A stretch of 64,000 nt of DNA from contig NZ_ATTI01000001.1 in NCBI RefSeq assembly GCF_000419605.1, positions 1,453,501-1,517,500 of the forward strand, read 5' to 3'. Every line of letters begins with the position of its first letter. Position 1 is the first letter of the stretch. The position numbers were made by a program, and so were the translations under genes. This DNA comes from Sphingomonas phyllosphaerae 5.2. Its GTDB lineage: Bacteria > Pseudomonadota > Alphaproteobacteria > Sphingomonadales > Sphingomonadaceae. The notes below the pieces were generated by a model that ran no database searches, was not told the DNA's origin, and saw only the letters and a list, made by a program, of their open reading frames with translations. Below are positions 46,949 through 57,486 of the stretch, piece by piece.

Positions 46949-48289
46949 ATGCAGAACGACGACGACATCCCCAACGCCCGCCATCGCGCAGTGCCCAGCG
47001 GCCGGCTCGCACGCCTCGGCGGATTCGGCCGCCTTGCCGGCGGCGTCGCGGGCGGAATGCTGGCGGAGGGCGCGCGGCGACTGGCGGCGGGTGAGCGGCC
47101 CAGGGTCGGCGACCTGATCCTCACCCCCGGCAACGCCGCGCGCGTCGCGGACCGGCTGTCGCACCTGCGCGGCGCCGCGATGAAGCTGGGGCAGATGATC
47201 TCGATGGACGCCGGCGACGTGCTGCCGGCCGAGTTGCAGACGATCCTCGCGCAACTCCGCAACCAGGCCTACCGGATGCCGCCGCAGCAGCTCGACGGCG
47301 TGCTGCGACGTGAGTGGGGTGCGGATTGGCGGCGCCGCTTCCGGCATTTCGAGGCCTCGCCGGTGGCGGCTGCGTCGATCGGGCAAGTCCACCGCGCGAC
47401 CTTGCCGGACGGACGCGTGCTGGCGATCAAGGTACAATATCCCGGGGTCGCGGAGAGCATCGGGTCGGACGTCGACAACGTCGCGACGCTGCTCCGCGTG
47501 TCCGGCCTGCTCCCTGCGACTCTCGACCTCAAGCCGTTGCTGGAAGAGGCCAAGCGCCAGCTTGCCGAGGAGGCCGATTACGTCCGCGAGGGCGCGCAGC
47601 TTCGGGCCTATCGCGAGCGGCTGACGGGTGATGCGCGCTATATCGTGCCGTCGCTGGAGGAGGCGCTCACCACCCGCCGCGTGCTGGCGATGGAGTTCGT
47701 CGAAGGTCGCGCGATCGAGGCGCTCGCCGACGCGTCGCAGGAGGAGCGCGATGCAGCGATGACCTCGCTGATCGCGCTGGTGCTGCGTGAATTGTTCGAG
47801 TTCGGCGTGATGCAGACCGATCCGAACTTCGCCAATTATCGCTGGCGCAGCGAGACGCGGACGCTGGTGCTGCTCGATTTCGGGGCGGCGCGCGACGTGC
47901 CCGCGGCGACGTCCGACAGCTATCGCCGGCTGATCGCGGCCGGGCTGGCCCGTGACCGCGACCTGATCCGCGAGATCGCGGTCGAGACGGGCTTCATCGG
48001 CACCGCCGCCGCGACGGCACATCGCCCGGCGATCGACCGGATCATCGCTGCGATCGACGACGCGCTCAATCGCCCCGGCCCGTTCGACTTCGGCGACCGC
48101 GCCTTCGTCCCGGTGGTGCGCGAGGAGGCCAAGGCGATCGTCGCCGACCGCGCAACGTGGCACGTGCCGCATGTCGAGACGCTGTTCGTACAGCGGAAGG
48201 TCAGCGGGACGGCGTTGCTGGCGGCGCGGTTGAAGGCGCGGGTCGATGTGCGCGGGCTGGCGGCGGCGGCTGTGGGGTACTCAGGGTAG
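46949..48289 (+). CDS. ABC1/UbiB-family atypical kinase (COQ8-like)
   Basis: A 446-residue atypical kinase. It has the invariant KxGQ motif (K79-Q82 in AMKLGQMISM), the alanine-rich AAAS loop (140-143) instead of a glycine-rich loop, K161 in LAIKVQYP, the catalytic loop DPNFANYRW and the metal-binding LLDFGAARD. The family acts on membrane-associated processes, notably ubiquinone synthesis, through lipid or protein ATPase/kinase activity. It has no transmembrane helix at the end and stands alone. Function beyond the family is not established. Confidence 0.9.
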   Translation: MQNDDDIPNARHRAVPSGRLARLGGFGRLAGGVAGGMLAEGARRLAAGERPRVGDLILTPGNAARVADRLSHLRGAAMKLGQMISMDAGDVLPAELQTILAQLRNQAYRMPPQQLDGVLRREWGADWRRRFRHFEASPVAAASIGQVHRATLPDGRVLAIKVQYPGVAESIGSDVDNVATLLRVSGLLPATLDLKPLLEEAKRQLAEEADYVREGAQLRAYRERLTGDARYIVPSLEEALTTRRVLAMEFVEGRAIEALADASQEERDAAMTSLIALVLRELFEFGVMQTDPNFANYRWRSETRTLVLLDFGAARDVPAATSDSYRRLIAAGLARDRDLIREIAVETGFIGTAAATAHRPAIDRIIAAIDDALNRPGPFDFGDRAFVPVVREEAKAIVADRATWHVPHVETLFVQRKVSGTALLAARLKARVDVRGLAAAAVGYSG

Positions 48290-49126
48290 GTGCCGCATAT
48301 CTGTGGCCGCACCCGATCGATATACGAAGGTGCTGTCGCTTGGCTATGCCGCGGCTAGAGCGGTTTCCGGCCACGTTGCACCACCGTCATCGCCCTTTGG
48401 GCGCCCCGACGCGGCGTGGTGATTTCGGCCGCCGCGGGGTTGCTCCCCGCTTACGATGCCAAAGCATCGCGCCCTCCTCGCGCCTTGCGACGGATCGAAA
48501 TCCCCTCCATGCCGATGGCGCAACATGATCCGAAACCGCTCTAGCTTGTAACTCCGCCGCCCGGCCGGTTGCCATCGGTAACGCCGAGCATGCGCAGGCC
48601 CGTGTGATCGTCGAGGCCGAACGCAGGTTGCCGCGTGGCGGTTCGCCACTCGATGCGCGAGCGGCCGTGCGACCTTGCGAGCTGTAATCCATTTTTTGTC
48701 GTGCGGATGTGCCGACATGGCGCCGACCGGATTAGCCGTTGAGAGATGCCGCGGGCAAGTCATTCCCGTGTGCAGGCGCGCCTGCATGACGGCGATGTGT
48801 TGCCGGCTGGCGTGAACGGCGGCAACCACTTTCAACAAGGCAATTCAATCACAAACCCCCCGTCATCCGTAATCGGAAAGCGCGGTGGTATCCGTTGCCG
48901 GCAAAGTCATGTTCGCTAGGAAATATCTTCCTACTATGTTCATGTGAGCAATTATAAACCCCGACGAGCTATTTATTTCGTGTTCTGCAAGTCGCGCCGA
49001 AGACGTATCTTCCTTTAACACACCGGTAATCTGTTGGCTGATAACCGTTCGTCACCGCAGCGGGAGTCGCGACGTGGCCGAAAACTGGTCGCGCAAGTCG
49101 CCGCGCGATCAAAAGGGGAAATTCCA
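48290..49126. other. Intergenic region with MITE-like element and promoter
   Basis: About 840 bp between the ABC1 gene and the TonB receptor. The left part carries the MITE-like repeat (separate entry). The right part becomes AT-rich near 48910-49010 (AATTATAAACC), where the receptor promoter is expected. Open frames here lack protein features. Confidence 0.5.
48355..48544. mobile_element. MITE-like element (non-autonomous)
   Basis: A 190-bp element bounded by 25-bp imperfect terminal inverted repeats (48355-48379 and 48520-48544), matching at 21 of 25 bases and starting CTAGAGCGGTTTC. CTAG forms the outer ends, so a CTAG or TA target is likely. The interior is GC-rich, has no transposase frame, and the whole lies between two genes. 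This is the shape of a miniature inverted-repeat transposable element; no parent element is present in the window. Confidence 0.6.
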
Positions 49127-52100
49127 GTGAGTTTGACGAACGCTACATTTTGTACGCTGCGCAAGGGTGTTTCGGCAGCGGCCTTGGTCGCGGCGATTGT
49201 CCGCCAGCCTATGCGCAGGAGGCGGTGCCGACCCCGGGTAAGGACGCCCGAGGCCGGCAAGATGCAGCGGCGGCAGCGACACCGTCCGACGCGGATGTAG
49301 GCAACACGGTCGTCGTCACCGGGACGTTGTTTCGGGATTCGAACGCCACCTCGATCTCGCCGGCGACGGTACTCAGTTCGGCGACGCTCCGGCGGGCGAA
49401 CATCACGACCGCACAGGATGCGATCCGTTCCATTTCGGCAGACAGTGCCGGCTCGATCTCGACCGGGTTCCGCAACGGATTCTCGGCCGGCGGCGCTGCC
49501 GTATCGTTGCGCGGTCTCGGCGTCTCGTCGACGGTGGTGTTGATCGACGGGCTTCGCTCGGCGAATTTCCCGCTGAACGATGACGGACACAACGCCTATG
49601 TCGACCTGAACTCGATCCCGTTCAGCGTTATCGACCGCATCGAAGTGTTGAAGGACGGCGCATCCTCCACTTACGGCGCCGACGCGATCGGCGGCGTCGT
49701 CAACCTGATCAGCAAGAAGAACTTTCAGGGGGTGGAAGGGTCCGTGCAGGGCGGCACGACCGATCACGCCGACGGCCCGCACTATCGCGCGACCCTGACG
49801 GTCGGACACGGCGACTATAAGGAGCAGGGGTGGAATTTCTACCTGAACGGCGAATATACCTATGACGGGTACATCACCAACAACTCCCGCGGCTACCCTT
49901 TCAACACTCTCGATTTGCGACGCAGCGGCCTGGCCGACCGGAACCGTAACGATGACTCGCTCACCGCCGCGAACCCGCAGGCCGTGGTCACGCAGGTCAC
50001 CCAGTCCGACCTCAACAATCCGTTGTCCGGCAAAGTCGGTGCGCCGCTGACCAACCAGTATCAGCTGCTCAACCCCGCCGCCTGCCCCTTCGGCAGCTTT
50101 ACGGTGGCCACGGCGGCGGCACGCGGCACCGGCTGCAGCCACAACCTGCCGGATGAATATTCGATCATCCAGCCGCGGCAGCAACGATATTCGACCACGG
50201 GGCGCCTGACCGTGCGCCTGAGCGATAATCTGGAGGCCTTCGCCAGCGGCAGCTACTCGCATTCCGAAGTGAGCATCACCGGCGCGCCGATGCCGATCCG
50301 CTCGGCCGAGCCGTTCCGTGGTCCTTCCGCTCTCGCGTCCAGCAATCCCGGCATCGTCCTGCCGGTCTATGTCTGCTCCGCAGGGGTGAACTGTTCCACG
50401 GCTGCGGACCGCCGGCTCAACCCGAACAATCCCTACGCAGCGGCCAATGCCGGCACCCCGGGGCGCGGCGCGGCGCGCATCTTCTATCTGTTCGGCGACA
50501 TTCCAGCGGGCAGCGATCGCTACCTCGACGTGTTTCGCGGCACGGCGGGCATCGCAGGCGATCTGGGCGACGGCTTCAGATTCCGCGTGAACGGCGTCTA
50601 TGCCCGCGACAATCTGAGTGTCACGCAGCGCGGCTACATCAACGTCCAGGGCCTGTTGGGTGCGATCAACACGGGGGCCTACGATTTCGTCAATCCCGGA
50701 CAGAACACCGCGGTGGTGCGACAGCAGGTTTCGCCGGATCGCATCACGCCGTCCTATTCGACGGTAGCGACGATCGGCGGTTCGCTCATCAAGCGGGTGA
50801 TGGAGCTGCCGGGCGGCGACCTCAACATCGGTGCGGGCTTCCAGATCCGGCGCGAGACGTTGATGAACCGCAACGCGAACGCGGACCTGAGCTTCTACCG
50901 GCTGAACACCTCCTCCGCGCAGGGGCGCCAGACCGTCACCGCCGGGTTCTTCGAGATCGACGCGCCCTTCGCGGAGCAAGTCGACTTGAATGTCTCGGGA
51001 CGATACGATCATTACTCGGAGGGTTACAGCAACTTCTCACCGAAGGTCGGTGTCAGGGTCACGCCGGTCGAGCAGATATCGCTTCGTGCGACCTATTCAC
51101 AGGGTTTCCGCGCACCCACATTCGCCGAGAACAATCCGGCCAGCAGCTATGCCGGCTATTCGCCATTCGAGTCGCCGGCTGTCTTTGTTGCCGCCCACCC
51201 GGGCAATGCCGATTATACCAATAATTACAACATCGGCAGCGGCGCCACGGGCAATGCCAAAATCCTGCCGGAAGTGTCGCGCAGCGTCACGTTCGGTACA
51301 TTGCTCAAGCCGACGCGCTGGCTGGCGCTGACGGCCGACTATTACAACATCAAGAAGTCGAACCTGATCATCAATGGCCCGCGGCAAGCTGCGGCCATCA
51401 ACGCATACTATAGCGCGACTAACAAGGAGAGTGGCTGCGCTGCACTTGCGGCGGTGGGTGAAGGCTACAGGTGCAACGTGATCGACGCACCGGATCCCGC
51501 CAATCCGGACGCACTGCCGCGCCTGATGGTGCTCGACGTCCCGTACGTGAACGCCAATTATCAGGTAAGCTCGGGCATCGACGTGCAGGCTTCGGCCAAT
51601 ATCCGGATGTCCGGCGAGGTGCGTCTCATCAGCCGGCTCGACGTTACCCGCGTATTGCGCCTCGATCTGATGACGCCGGACGGGGTGATGCAGAAGTATG
51701 CCGGTACGCTTGGACCGTACAACCTTTCATCAGGCGGCGGAACGCCACGCATCCGCGGCAACTGGCAGAACGTGCTTGAGGCGGGCAATTTCGCGCTGAC
51801 CGCGACGACCTATTACGTCGGGCGGATCAAGCAGGTCGCCGCCGACGAGATCACCCCGGTGAATGGCGCGATCGACCTGTCATGCGCCAATACGCTGGCC
51901 CCGATCCCGAAAGGCGGTGATCCGAGAAACCAGTGCTACGTCCGGCCGTTCGTCTACGCCGATCTGAACGCCGCGTTGCGGGTCAACGATCAGTTCCGCT
52001 TCTTCTTCAACGTACAGAACATCACCAACGCGCGCGCACCGCTCGCGTCCGGAGCCTATACCAGCAATCCCAATTATCTCGTCAGCTGGCATTACGCGGG

Positions 52101-52146
52101 GCTCGTCGGCCGTAACTTCAGTGCGGGTGCGAACTTCTCCTTCTAG
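49127..52146 (+). CDS. TonB-dependent receptor with apparent frameshift in the signal peptide
   Basis: The large outer-membrane receptor frame (about 982 residues to 52146) starts inside the mature protein, while the good start (GTG 49127, with AAAAGGGG eight bases upstream) lies one frame away and encodes MSLTNATFCTLRKGVSAAALVAAI. Inserting one base at 49200/49201 joins the two as AIVPPAYAQEA, a perfect signal peptide cleaved after AYA. The plug has VVVTGTLFRDS, LRGLGVSSTVVLIDGLR and DAIGGVVNLISKKNF; the barrel ends SAGANFSF. Either a real mutation or a sequencing error; if real the protein would not be exported. Confidence 0.85.
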
Positions 52147-52563
52147 GTCGACACTCATGGACGAGACGCATCGGGGCAGTGGCATTCCCCGATGCGTGTC
52201 GTCATGCTGCCGCGATCGGGAGCCGAGCTGCTGCAATCTGATCCACGCGAGGTCAGGCCATCTGCGTCCGGCAATCGATGCCCGTGACCTGACGATCCTG
52301 CCGCCCGAACTTTTTCCCAAGGAGTCCGCCTGCGTAATCCACGGCGACGGAAAGCGGCGCGCTAGCGATGTGGTGCCTTGGGGCTGGCCGCGCACCGTAC
52401 CGGCGCGTACGGGCTGCGCGGGACACAGGGTCGCCAACATCCGCGACCACGACGTGCCGTTCTGATGAAAGCGACGCGTCCACTTTGGAAATCGCTTGCG
52501 CGAGCGGACACTTGCCGGCCGACTACAATCTTGCCTGCACGTCATCTGGCATAAATCAACATG
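52147..52563. other. Intergenic region, no gene seen
   Basis: About 415 bp between the TonB receptor and the convergent receiver gene. A perfect hairpin lies near its left end; the remainder shows no coding frame or repeat. Confidence 0.5.
52166..52197 (+). terminator. Hairpin terminator candidate after TonB receptor
   Basis: A perfect 11-bp stem (ACGCATCGGGG / CCCCGATGCGT) with a 10-base loop, beginning 20 bases after the stop codon. There is no T-tract, so termination may be only partial or Rho-assisted. Confidence 0.5.
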
Positions 52564-52923
52564 TCAGTGCAGCGCAGCCTCCAAGGATCGAAGCAGGCTG
52601 CCAGAGGTGAACGGCTTGGGACAGTTGATCGCGTCGGGGTAACGCGCAGTAATCACTTCGTCGGCATACCCGCTGGCGAAGATGAACGGTATACTTCGTG
52701 CGCAAAGCGCGTCGGCCACGGGGAATACCTCCTCGCCGCGGAGATTCACATCCAGTACGACGGCGTCGATATCGGTTTCATGATCGAGGAGCTCCAGCGC
52801 ACTCGCGACAGATGCCTTTGGCCCGATGACCACGGCACCGGCATCCTCAAGCTCCCATTGTATACCCTGTGCCAGCATGAACTCGTCCTCGACGATGAGG
52901 ATTCTGCGATCAGTCAGCGTCAT
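52564..52923 (-). CDS. Single-domain response regulator (CheY-like receiver)
   Basis: A 119-residue stand-alone receiver. The acidic pocket is E12/D13, the phosphorylation site D58 in VVLDVNLRG, and K103 in CPKPF, so the fold is complete with no output domain. Such proteins act by protein-protein contact or as phosphate sinks. It follows the HWE kinase gene on the same strand by 25 bp, so the kinase is its probable partner. Confidence 0.88.
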   Translation of the reverse strand: MTLTDRRILIVEDEFMLAQGIQWELEDAGAVVIGPKASVASALELLDHETDIDAVVLDVNLRGEEVFPVADALCARSIPFIFASGYADEVITARYPDAINCPKPFTSGSLLRSLEAALH

Positions 52924-52948
52924 AGGTCGTCTCCGCTACATGGGATCG

Positions 52949-54742
52949 TCAAATCGGCAACGACATCATACATCTGACGCCATCCTCTTCCATGACATAG
53001 GTCGTGTGCGCGCTCAGTTGGAACGGCATGGCCTTCTCGATCAGCAGCCTGCCATGACCCGTGCCTTGCGGGGCAGCCCCGGGCGGCGGCATGACGACCC
53101 CGGTCTCGCGCCAGTCGACATGCAACAACCGCTGCCCCTGAGCGTCCGCGTCGACCCACCACCGCACCGACAGATGCGCATCCGGCTGCTTCAGGGCCCC
53201 GTATTTGACCGCGTTGGTGGTCAGCTCATGCAGGGCCATGGCGAAGGTCTGCACAATCCGCGACCTGAGCGGCACCTCGTCCGGACCTTCAAGCGTCACG
53301 CGCTGCTCAACCTCGTTGAGGGCGCCCGTGGCGTCCAGCTCTGCACGGATCAAGGTTCCGAAGCTCACCTTTTCATCGACGGGCAAGCGGGAGAGCAGCC
53401 GCTGGACGCGGGCAAGCGCATCGATGCGGTCACGAAATTTCACTCTGAACGCGGCAAGATCGACGGACGATCTTATCGTCATGTCCGCGGTCGACTGCAC
53501 CATGCCCATGAGATTGAAAGTGCGGTGCTGCAATTCCTCGACGAGCAGCTGCTGGCGATCCTGAAGGCGGCGGAGATCGTCGACGTCGGTCGAGGTTCCG
53601 AACCATTCGATCGTGGCGCCACTTTCGTCGCGGAGCGGGGTGGCTCTGGTCTGGAACCATCGATAGCAGCCTGTGGCGTGCTCGCGGATCCGGTACTCGG
53701 CGCTGAAAATCCCGTCCTCCCCGGCGCGTTCCCATGCGGCACGCGCGACGTCGCGATCCTCCGGGTGGATCGGCTCCAGCCACCCCCAGTCTCCACTGGC
53801 TGCGTCGTCCTGGCCGGTGTACTTGACCCATTGCGAGCTCGACCAGGTCCATCTGCCTGGTTCGTTTGCCCGCCAGACGAGTTGCGGAATATTCTCGAGG
53901 ACGGCTTCGAGATGCGACTGTGTCGCGCGCAGGACGGTGAGGTCGTGGCCGATGCCGCCGATCAGCACCACCTTGCCGTCGCGGTCACGGATGGGAAAAT
54001 CGCTGTTGCGGAGCCAGCGGATCTGTCCGTCTACGGGCCTCTTGATCCGATATTCGAAGCTCACGCATTCGCCTGCGCGCACGCGTCCGATCATTTCGTT
54101 GGCATGCACCCGGTCTTCCGGAACGATCAGGTCGAGCCAATTATTATAATTGTCGCCGGCGAGCACCTCGTTTCGCCGCAGGCCGTAAATGGTCTTGAAG
54201 GCGGGCGTCAGATACTGCCATTGCATCGTCTCTGCGTCGCGGATCCATAATACGTCCTGCGACGCCTCGCCGAACTGCCACAGCAGCTCCTCGCTTTCGC
54301 GGACCTGCGCCTGCGCAAGCTCATCCCGCAGCCTGAGGACCTCGATCTCGCCTCGCTTTCGTTCGTCGATGTCGATGTTCATGCCCACCCATTTCCCGAG
54401 GTGCCCGTCGGCGTCGAGTACGGGTGCGGCGCGCACGTTGGTCCAACGCCAGCTGCCGCCGGGCGCGCGAAGCCGGAATTCCGCGTCCAGGAACCGTCGA
54501 GCGGTGACGGCGTCTCGCCATTGCTGCCACGCATAATCGCGATCGTCCGGGTGAATGGCATCCAGCCAACCATCGCCCAGCCACTCTTCCAGCGTCTGGC
54601 CGGTGTAGGCTCGCCAGCTCGGGCTGTCCTTGCTGACGCGTCCATCGGCATCGGCCTCCCACACCGCCTGGGCCCAGCTCTCTATCAGTAACCGGTGGTG
54701 CTCTGCGCTACCGTCCAGGATGCCTGCTTGCTGCTGAGACAC
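52949..54742 (-). CDS. Multi-PAS HWE-family histidine kinase
   Basis: A 597-residue soluble kinase with three PAS domains (about 20-130, 150-275, 280-393), the first and third with fairly conserved PAS cores. The dimerisation histidine is H406 in VEELQHRTFNLMG, followed by an HWE-type ATPase domain including HVDWRETG and GHGRLLIEKAM, with the tryptophan/glutamate pattern of the class. HWE kinases in alphaproteobacteria feed stress and light responses. GTG 54742 is chosen since GGAG lies nine bases upstream; a TTG start 12 codons earlier is possible. Confidence 0.88.
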   Translation of the reverse strand: MSQQQAGILDGSAEHHRLLIESWAQAVWEADADGRVSKDSPSWRAYTGQTLEEWLGDGWLDAIHPDDRDYAWQQWRDAVTARRFLDAEFRLRAPGGSWRWTNVRAAPVLDADGHLGKWVGMNIDIDERKRGEIEVLRLRDELAQAQVRESEELLWQFGEASQDVLWIRDAETMQWQYLTPAFKTIYGLRRNEVLAGDNYNNWLDLIVPEDRVHANEMIGRVRAGECVSFEYRIKRPVDGQIRWLRNSDFPIRDRDGKVVLIGGIGHDLTVLRATQSHLEAVLENIPQLVWRANEPGRWTWSSSQWVKYTGQDDAASGDWGWLEPIHPEDRDVARAAWERAGEDGIFSAEYRIREHATGCYRWFQTRATPLRDESGATIEWFGTSTDVDDLRRLQDRQQLLVEELQHRTFNLMGMVQSTADMTIRSSVDLAAFRVKFRDRIDALARVQRLLSRLPVDEKVSFGTLIRAELDATGALNEVEQRVTLEGPDEVPLRSRIVQTFAMALHELTTNAVKYGALKQPDAHLSVRWWVDADAQGQRLLHVDWRETGVVMPPPGAAPQGTGHGRLLIEKAMPFQLSAHTTYVMEEDGVRCMMSLPI

Positions 54743-55283
54743 GTCGTTTTGCTCCGGACAGGGTAGCAGGAGACTCAATGCAGTGATGAATAGCCGCGGG
54801 CCTTTCTATGCAATAGATCAAGAAATCAGCTGAAATCACGCATTATACTGAGCGATGATCTCGGCTATGTGGGATTTGCCGGGATGCGAAGTGAACATCG
54901 ACAGTATTACGCGTGGCCGGGATTGACCGAGGATATAGACAATCGACAAACTGCCGCGGTGCCGAGGTTTGTGGAGGGCAGGATGGGGACGGAAGCTGCA
55001 ATGGCCCGTGCGGATATTCCTCGGGGAGAAAACCATGGCGCCGTCGCATGCGGGAGTAACCTGGGTGCCGCCGGACAGGGACTCTTCGGGCGAGGCCGGC
55101 AACGGTTTACATTATCACCCGGGCGCCAGGCGCCACATCATTAAACTCTACCTATGTTATAAGAAATGTTAGATTAATGTGGGGACGATGTCGGCTTGCG
55201 TGTTATAGAGCGTCATCGCCGACCTACTTACATGACAAGTCAGCGACCGAGAGATCCTTGTGCTCCCGTCGAGGGAGATCCGC
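54743..55283. other. Intergenic region, no gene seen
   Basis: About 540 bp between divergent regulators (HWE kinase and Crp/Fnr gene). It is AT-richer from 55130 to 55200, where the Crp-family promoter should lie. No recognised coding frame, repeat or RNA. Confidence 0.5.
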
Positions 55284-56063
55284 ATGTCTAACAATAGCCT
55301 CGACGTTCTTGCCGATCGGCTTTCCCAGCGGGCATCGCTCACGGACGAGGACAGGGCAGCCCTCACCATGCTCCCGTACGTCCGCCGCATCCTCAACCCA
55401 CACACCTATCTCGTTCGCGAAGGCGAAATGCCGCGGCCGTATTGCAGCCTCGTGCTCTCCGGCCTGGCGTATCGCCATAAGCTCGCCCTCGACGGCAAGC
55501 GTCAGATCGTTTCGATCCACCTGACAGGCGATCTACTGGATTTGCAGCACCTGTTCCTCAATGTGGCAGACCACAGCGTACAAGCGCTCACCGAGCTTGT
55601 GGTAGCCGACATCGATCGTAACGCGCTTCAGGACATAGCGCTGAGCCGGCCGGCCGTTGGTCGCGCGCTTTGGGTGGATGGTCTGATCGATGCATCGATA
55701 TATCGCGAGTGGGTTCTCAACGTCGGTCGTCGCGACGGGCGGGCGAGGATCGCCCACATCCTTTGCGAACTTGCCGTCCGCATGCGTGCCGCCGGGATCG
55801 CCGACTCGATAAGCTTTCGGCTGCCAATGACTCAGGAACAACTCGGCGATGCCACCGGGCTGACCGGGGTGCATGTCAACCGGATGGTCAAATCTCTCGT
55901 TGCCGACGGACTGATCGAGCACAGTGGCCGGACGATCGCCATTCGTGATTGGGAGGGCATTCGTCGGGAGGGCGACTTCAACCCGCTATATCTGCATCTC
56001 GATCAGGTAGCGCCGCGGTTCGATGTCCCGCTAAGCGCCTTGTTCGACGAGACGATGGAGTAG
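55284..56063 (+). CDS. Crp/Fnr-family transcriptional regulator
   Basis: A 259-residue regulator. The N-terminal cyclic-nucleotide-binding-like barrel spans about 25-140, followed by a long dimer helix and a C-terminal winged helix with MTQEQLGDATGLTGVHVNRMVKSL. It has no cysteine cluster like Fnr, so it is not an iron-sulfur oxygen sensor of that type. The start has GAGGGAGA upstream. It is divergent from the HWE kinase. The ligand is unknown. Confidence 0.9.
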   Translation: MSNNSLDVLADRLSQRASLTDEDRAALTMLPYVRRILNPHTYLVREGEMPRPYCSLVLSGLAYRHKLALDGKRQIVSIHLTGDLLDLQHLFLNVADHSVQALTELVVADIDRNALQDIALSRPAVGRALWVDGLIDASIYREWVLNVGRRDGRARIAHILCELAVRMRAAGIADSISFRLPMTQEQLGDATGLTGVHVNRMVKSLVADGLIEHSGRTIAIRDWEGIRREGDFNPLYLHLDQVAPRFDVPLSALFDETME

Positions 56064-56471
56064 CGCCCGCGAGCCAGCTGATGTAGTCGGCTCGATATGC
56101 GTCACCTCCGTCATCCCGGGTCGGCGCTCACAGGCACAATTTAGCAGCCGAGCTGTTCCCCGTCGTCTTTCTGCGCCAGCGAAGCGGTGGAGAGCGGGCT
56201 CCGTGGAGCATCTGGTCGGCGGCGATGTCGATCGTGCCTGCGACAATATCCTTCCATGCCTGAATGCGGTTCCGATGGTCCGGTCGGCAATACGCATGCG
56301 TGGTGGCGGGGGCGAGTTACCCGACTGCGCTTCCGGCGCCTCTCGGCATCGCGGTGCGGCGAACGGGAACTCAACAGAATGTGCCGCCGGCTGTATCGAC
56401 GCGAACCGATACCCGCCGCGCGTTTCGCGCGGACGGATCGATCTAAACGCGGCGGAAAACGACGGAAAAGG
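56064..56471. other. Intergenic stretch with possible gene remnant
   Basis: About 400 bp between the Crp gene and tRNA-Thr. On the minus strand near 56195-56280 a short frame (AWKDIVAGTIDIAADQM) resembles substrate-binding proteins of the TctC type, but the similarity spans only about 20 residues with no start or continuation. It may be a trace of a lost gene, or chance. Confidence 0.3.
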
Positions 56472-56547
56472 TGGTGCCGGTTGCAGGAATCGAACCCGCG
56501 ACCTTCGGTTTACAAAACCGCTGCTCTACCAGCTGAGCTAAACCGGC
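56472..56547 (-). tRNA. tRNA-Thr (anticodon UGU)
   Basis: A 76-base minus-strand tRNA with encoded CCA. The acceptor arms GCCGGTT / AACCGGC pair fully, the D-arm is GCTC..GAGC, the anticodon loop TTTGTAA gives anticodon UGU (codon ACA, threonine), and the T-arm is GCGGG-TTCGATT-CCTGC. The cloverleaf is otherwise complete, with one G-A mismatch at the base of the anticodon stem. Confidence 0.95.
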
Positions 56548-56625
56548 CGACCGTCGTACGGGGCTCCATGCGTCAAGTCGGGGCCGAGGTCCAGTCCCTC
56601 CGCGCTGCGCGTCTGCCGCAGACGA

Positions 56626-57486
56626 TCAGGCGACGCCGAAGGTCCAGCCCTCGGTCGCGGCGACCTGTGGGTCGAGCGCCGCAGGATGCCAGAGGTCGGC
56701 GCGCGATGCGGCGCGGCGTAGCCAGGCGGCGGTCATCAGCGCATCGGTGACGTGGTCCGTGTAGGTGGGGAGCGGCGCGTGCGGCGCGCTGCCCAGCGCG
56801 GCAAGTGCGGTGTCGAGCGCGACGGCGTCGCGCAACTTGCTGAGGCCACGGCGCAGGCCGGTCGCGCGCGCGGCGATCGCAGTGTAGATCTCGACGATCG
56901 CCGCACCGCGCGCGGGTAGGGGATCGAAAGGCCAGACGGGGATGCGTCCGCCGAGATGATGGAGCAGGCGCATGCCGGCGAAGCTGGCCTTGGCGACCTG
57001 CGACGCGCCGATCGCATCGTAGACGGTCGAAGGCTTGGTGGTGCCGTCGGCCTGTTCGCAGATGCGCCAGTGCAGGAAGTCGCGCTTGGTGCCGTCGGCG
57101 GCGCCAAGATAGAAATGACGACCCCGGCGTGCCTCCAGGAAGGACGCCGCGCCCAGGTCGAGGTCGGTGGCGTGGGCGTCGACATAGGCCCAGAGCGCAC
57201 GGGCGTCACGCGTGTCGGTCTCGCCGGGCAGATGCGCGCCGCGTGTTACGAACGGCGCGGAGAAGCTGAAATCGAAGCCGGCGAGCAGGGGTTCGTCGCG
57301 GTGGGCGAGCAGCCAGTCGAGGACGGCTGTGCGTGACCAGGCGCTGCCGTCCGGCGGCGCGATCAACGTCGGGGCGGCGTGTCCGGCGACGCAGGTGGCG
57401 ACGGCGATGCCCTTGTGACGGCTACCTCTCGCACCCGACCAGTCGATCGCGACGAAGCGCGTGAAGCGGTCAGGGGCGGGGGCCAT
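56626..57486 (-). CDS. Uncharacterised RNase H-like-fold protein
   Basis: A 286-residue protein starting with VAIDWSGARGSRHKGIAVATC, an RNase H-fold-like opening with an early aspartate as in DUF429-type proteins, and with AGFDFSFSAPF and a late TDHVTDALMTAAWLRRA segment that carries conserved acidic residues. No catalytic role is established. It is the last gene of a three-gene operon behind the YjbR-like and serine hydrolase genes, and its start overlaps the YjbR gene by 17 bases. Function unknown. Confidence 0.75.
   Translation of the reverse strand: MAPAPDRFTRFVAIDWSGARGSRHKGIAVATCVAGHAAPTLIAPPDGSAWSRTAVLDWLLAHRDEPLLAGFDFSFSAPFVTRGAHLPGETDTRDARALWAYVDAHATDLDLGAASFLEARRGRHFYLGAADGTKRDFLHWRICEQADGTTKPSTVYDAIGASQVAKASFAGMRLLHHLGGRIPVWPFDPLPARGAAIVEIYTAIAARATGLRRGLSKLRDAVALDTALAALGSAPHAPLPTYTDHVTDALMTAAWLRRAASRADLWHPAALDPQVAATEGWTFGVA

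Noticed and set aside
48387..48692. Open frame within and beyond the MITE-like element
   Set aside because: It crosses an element boundary and has no protein features, so it is a chance frame.
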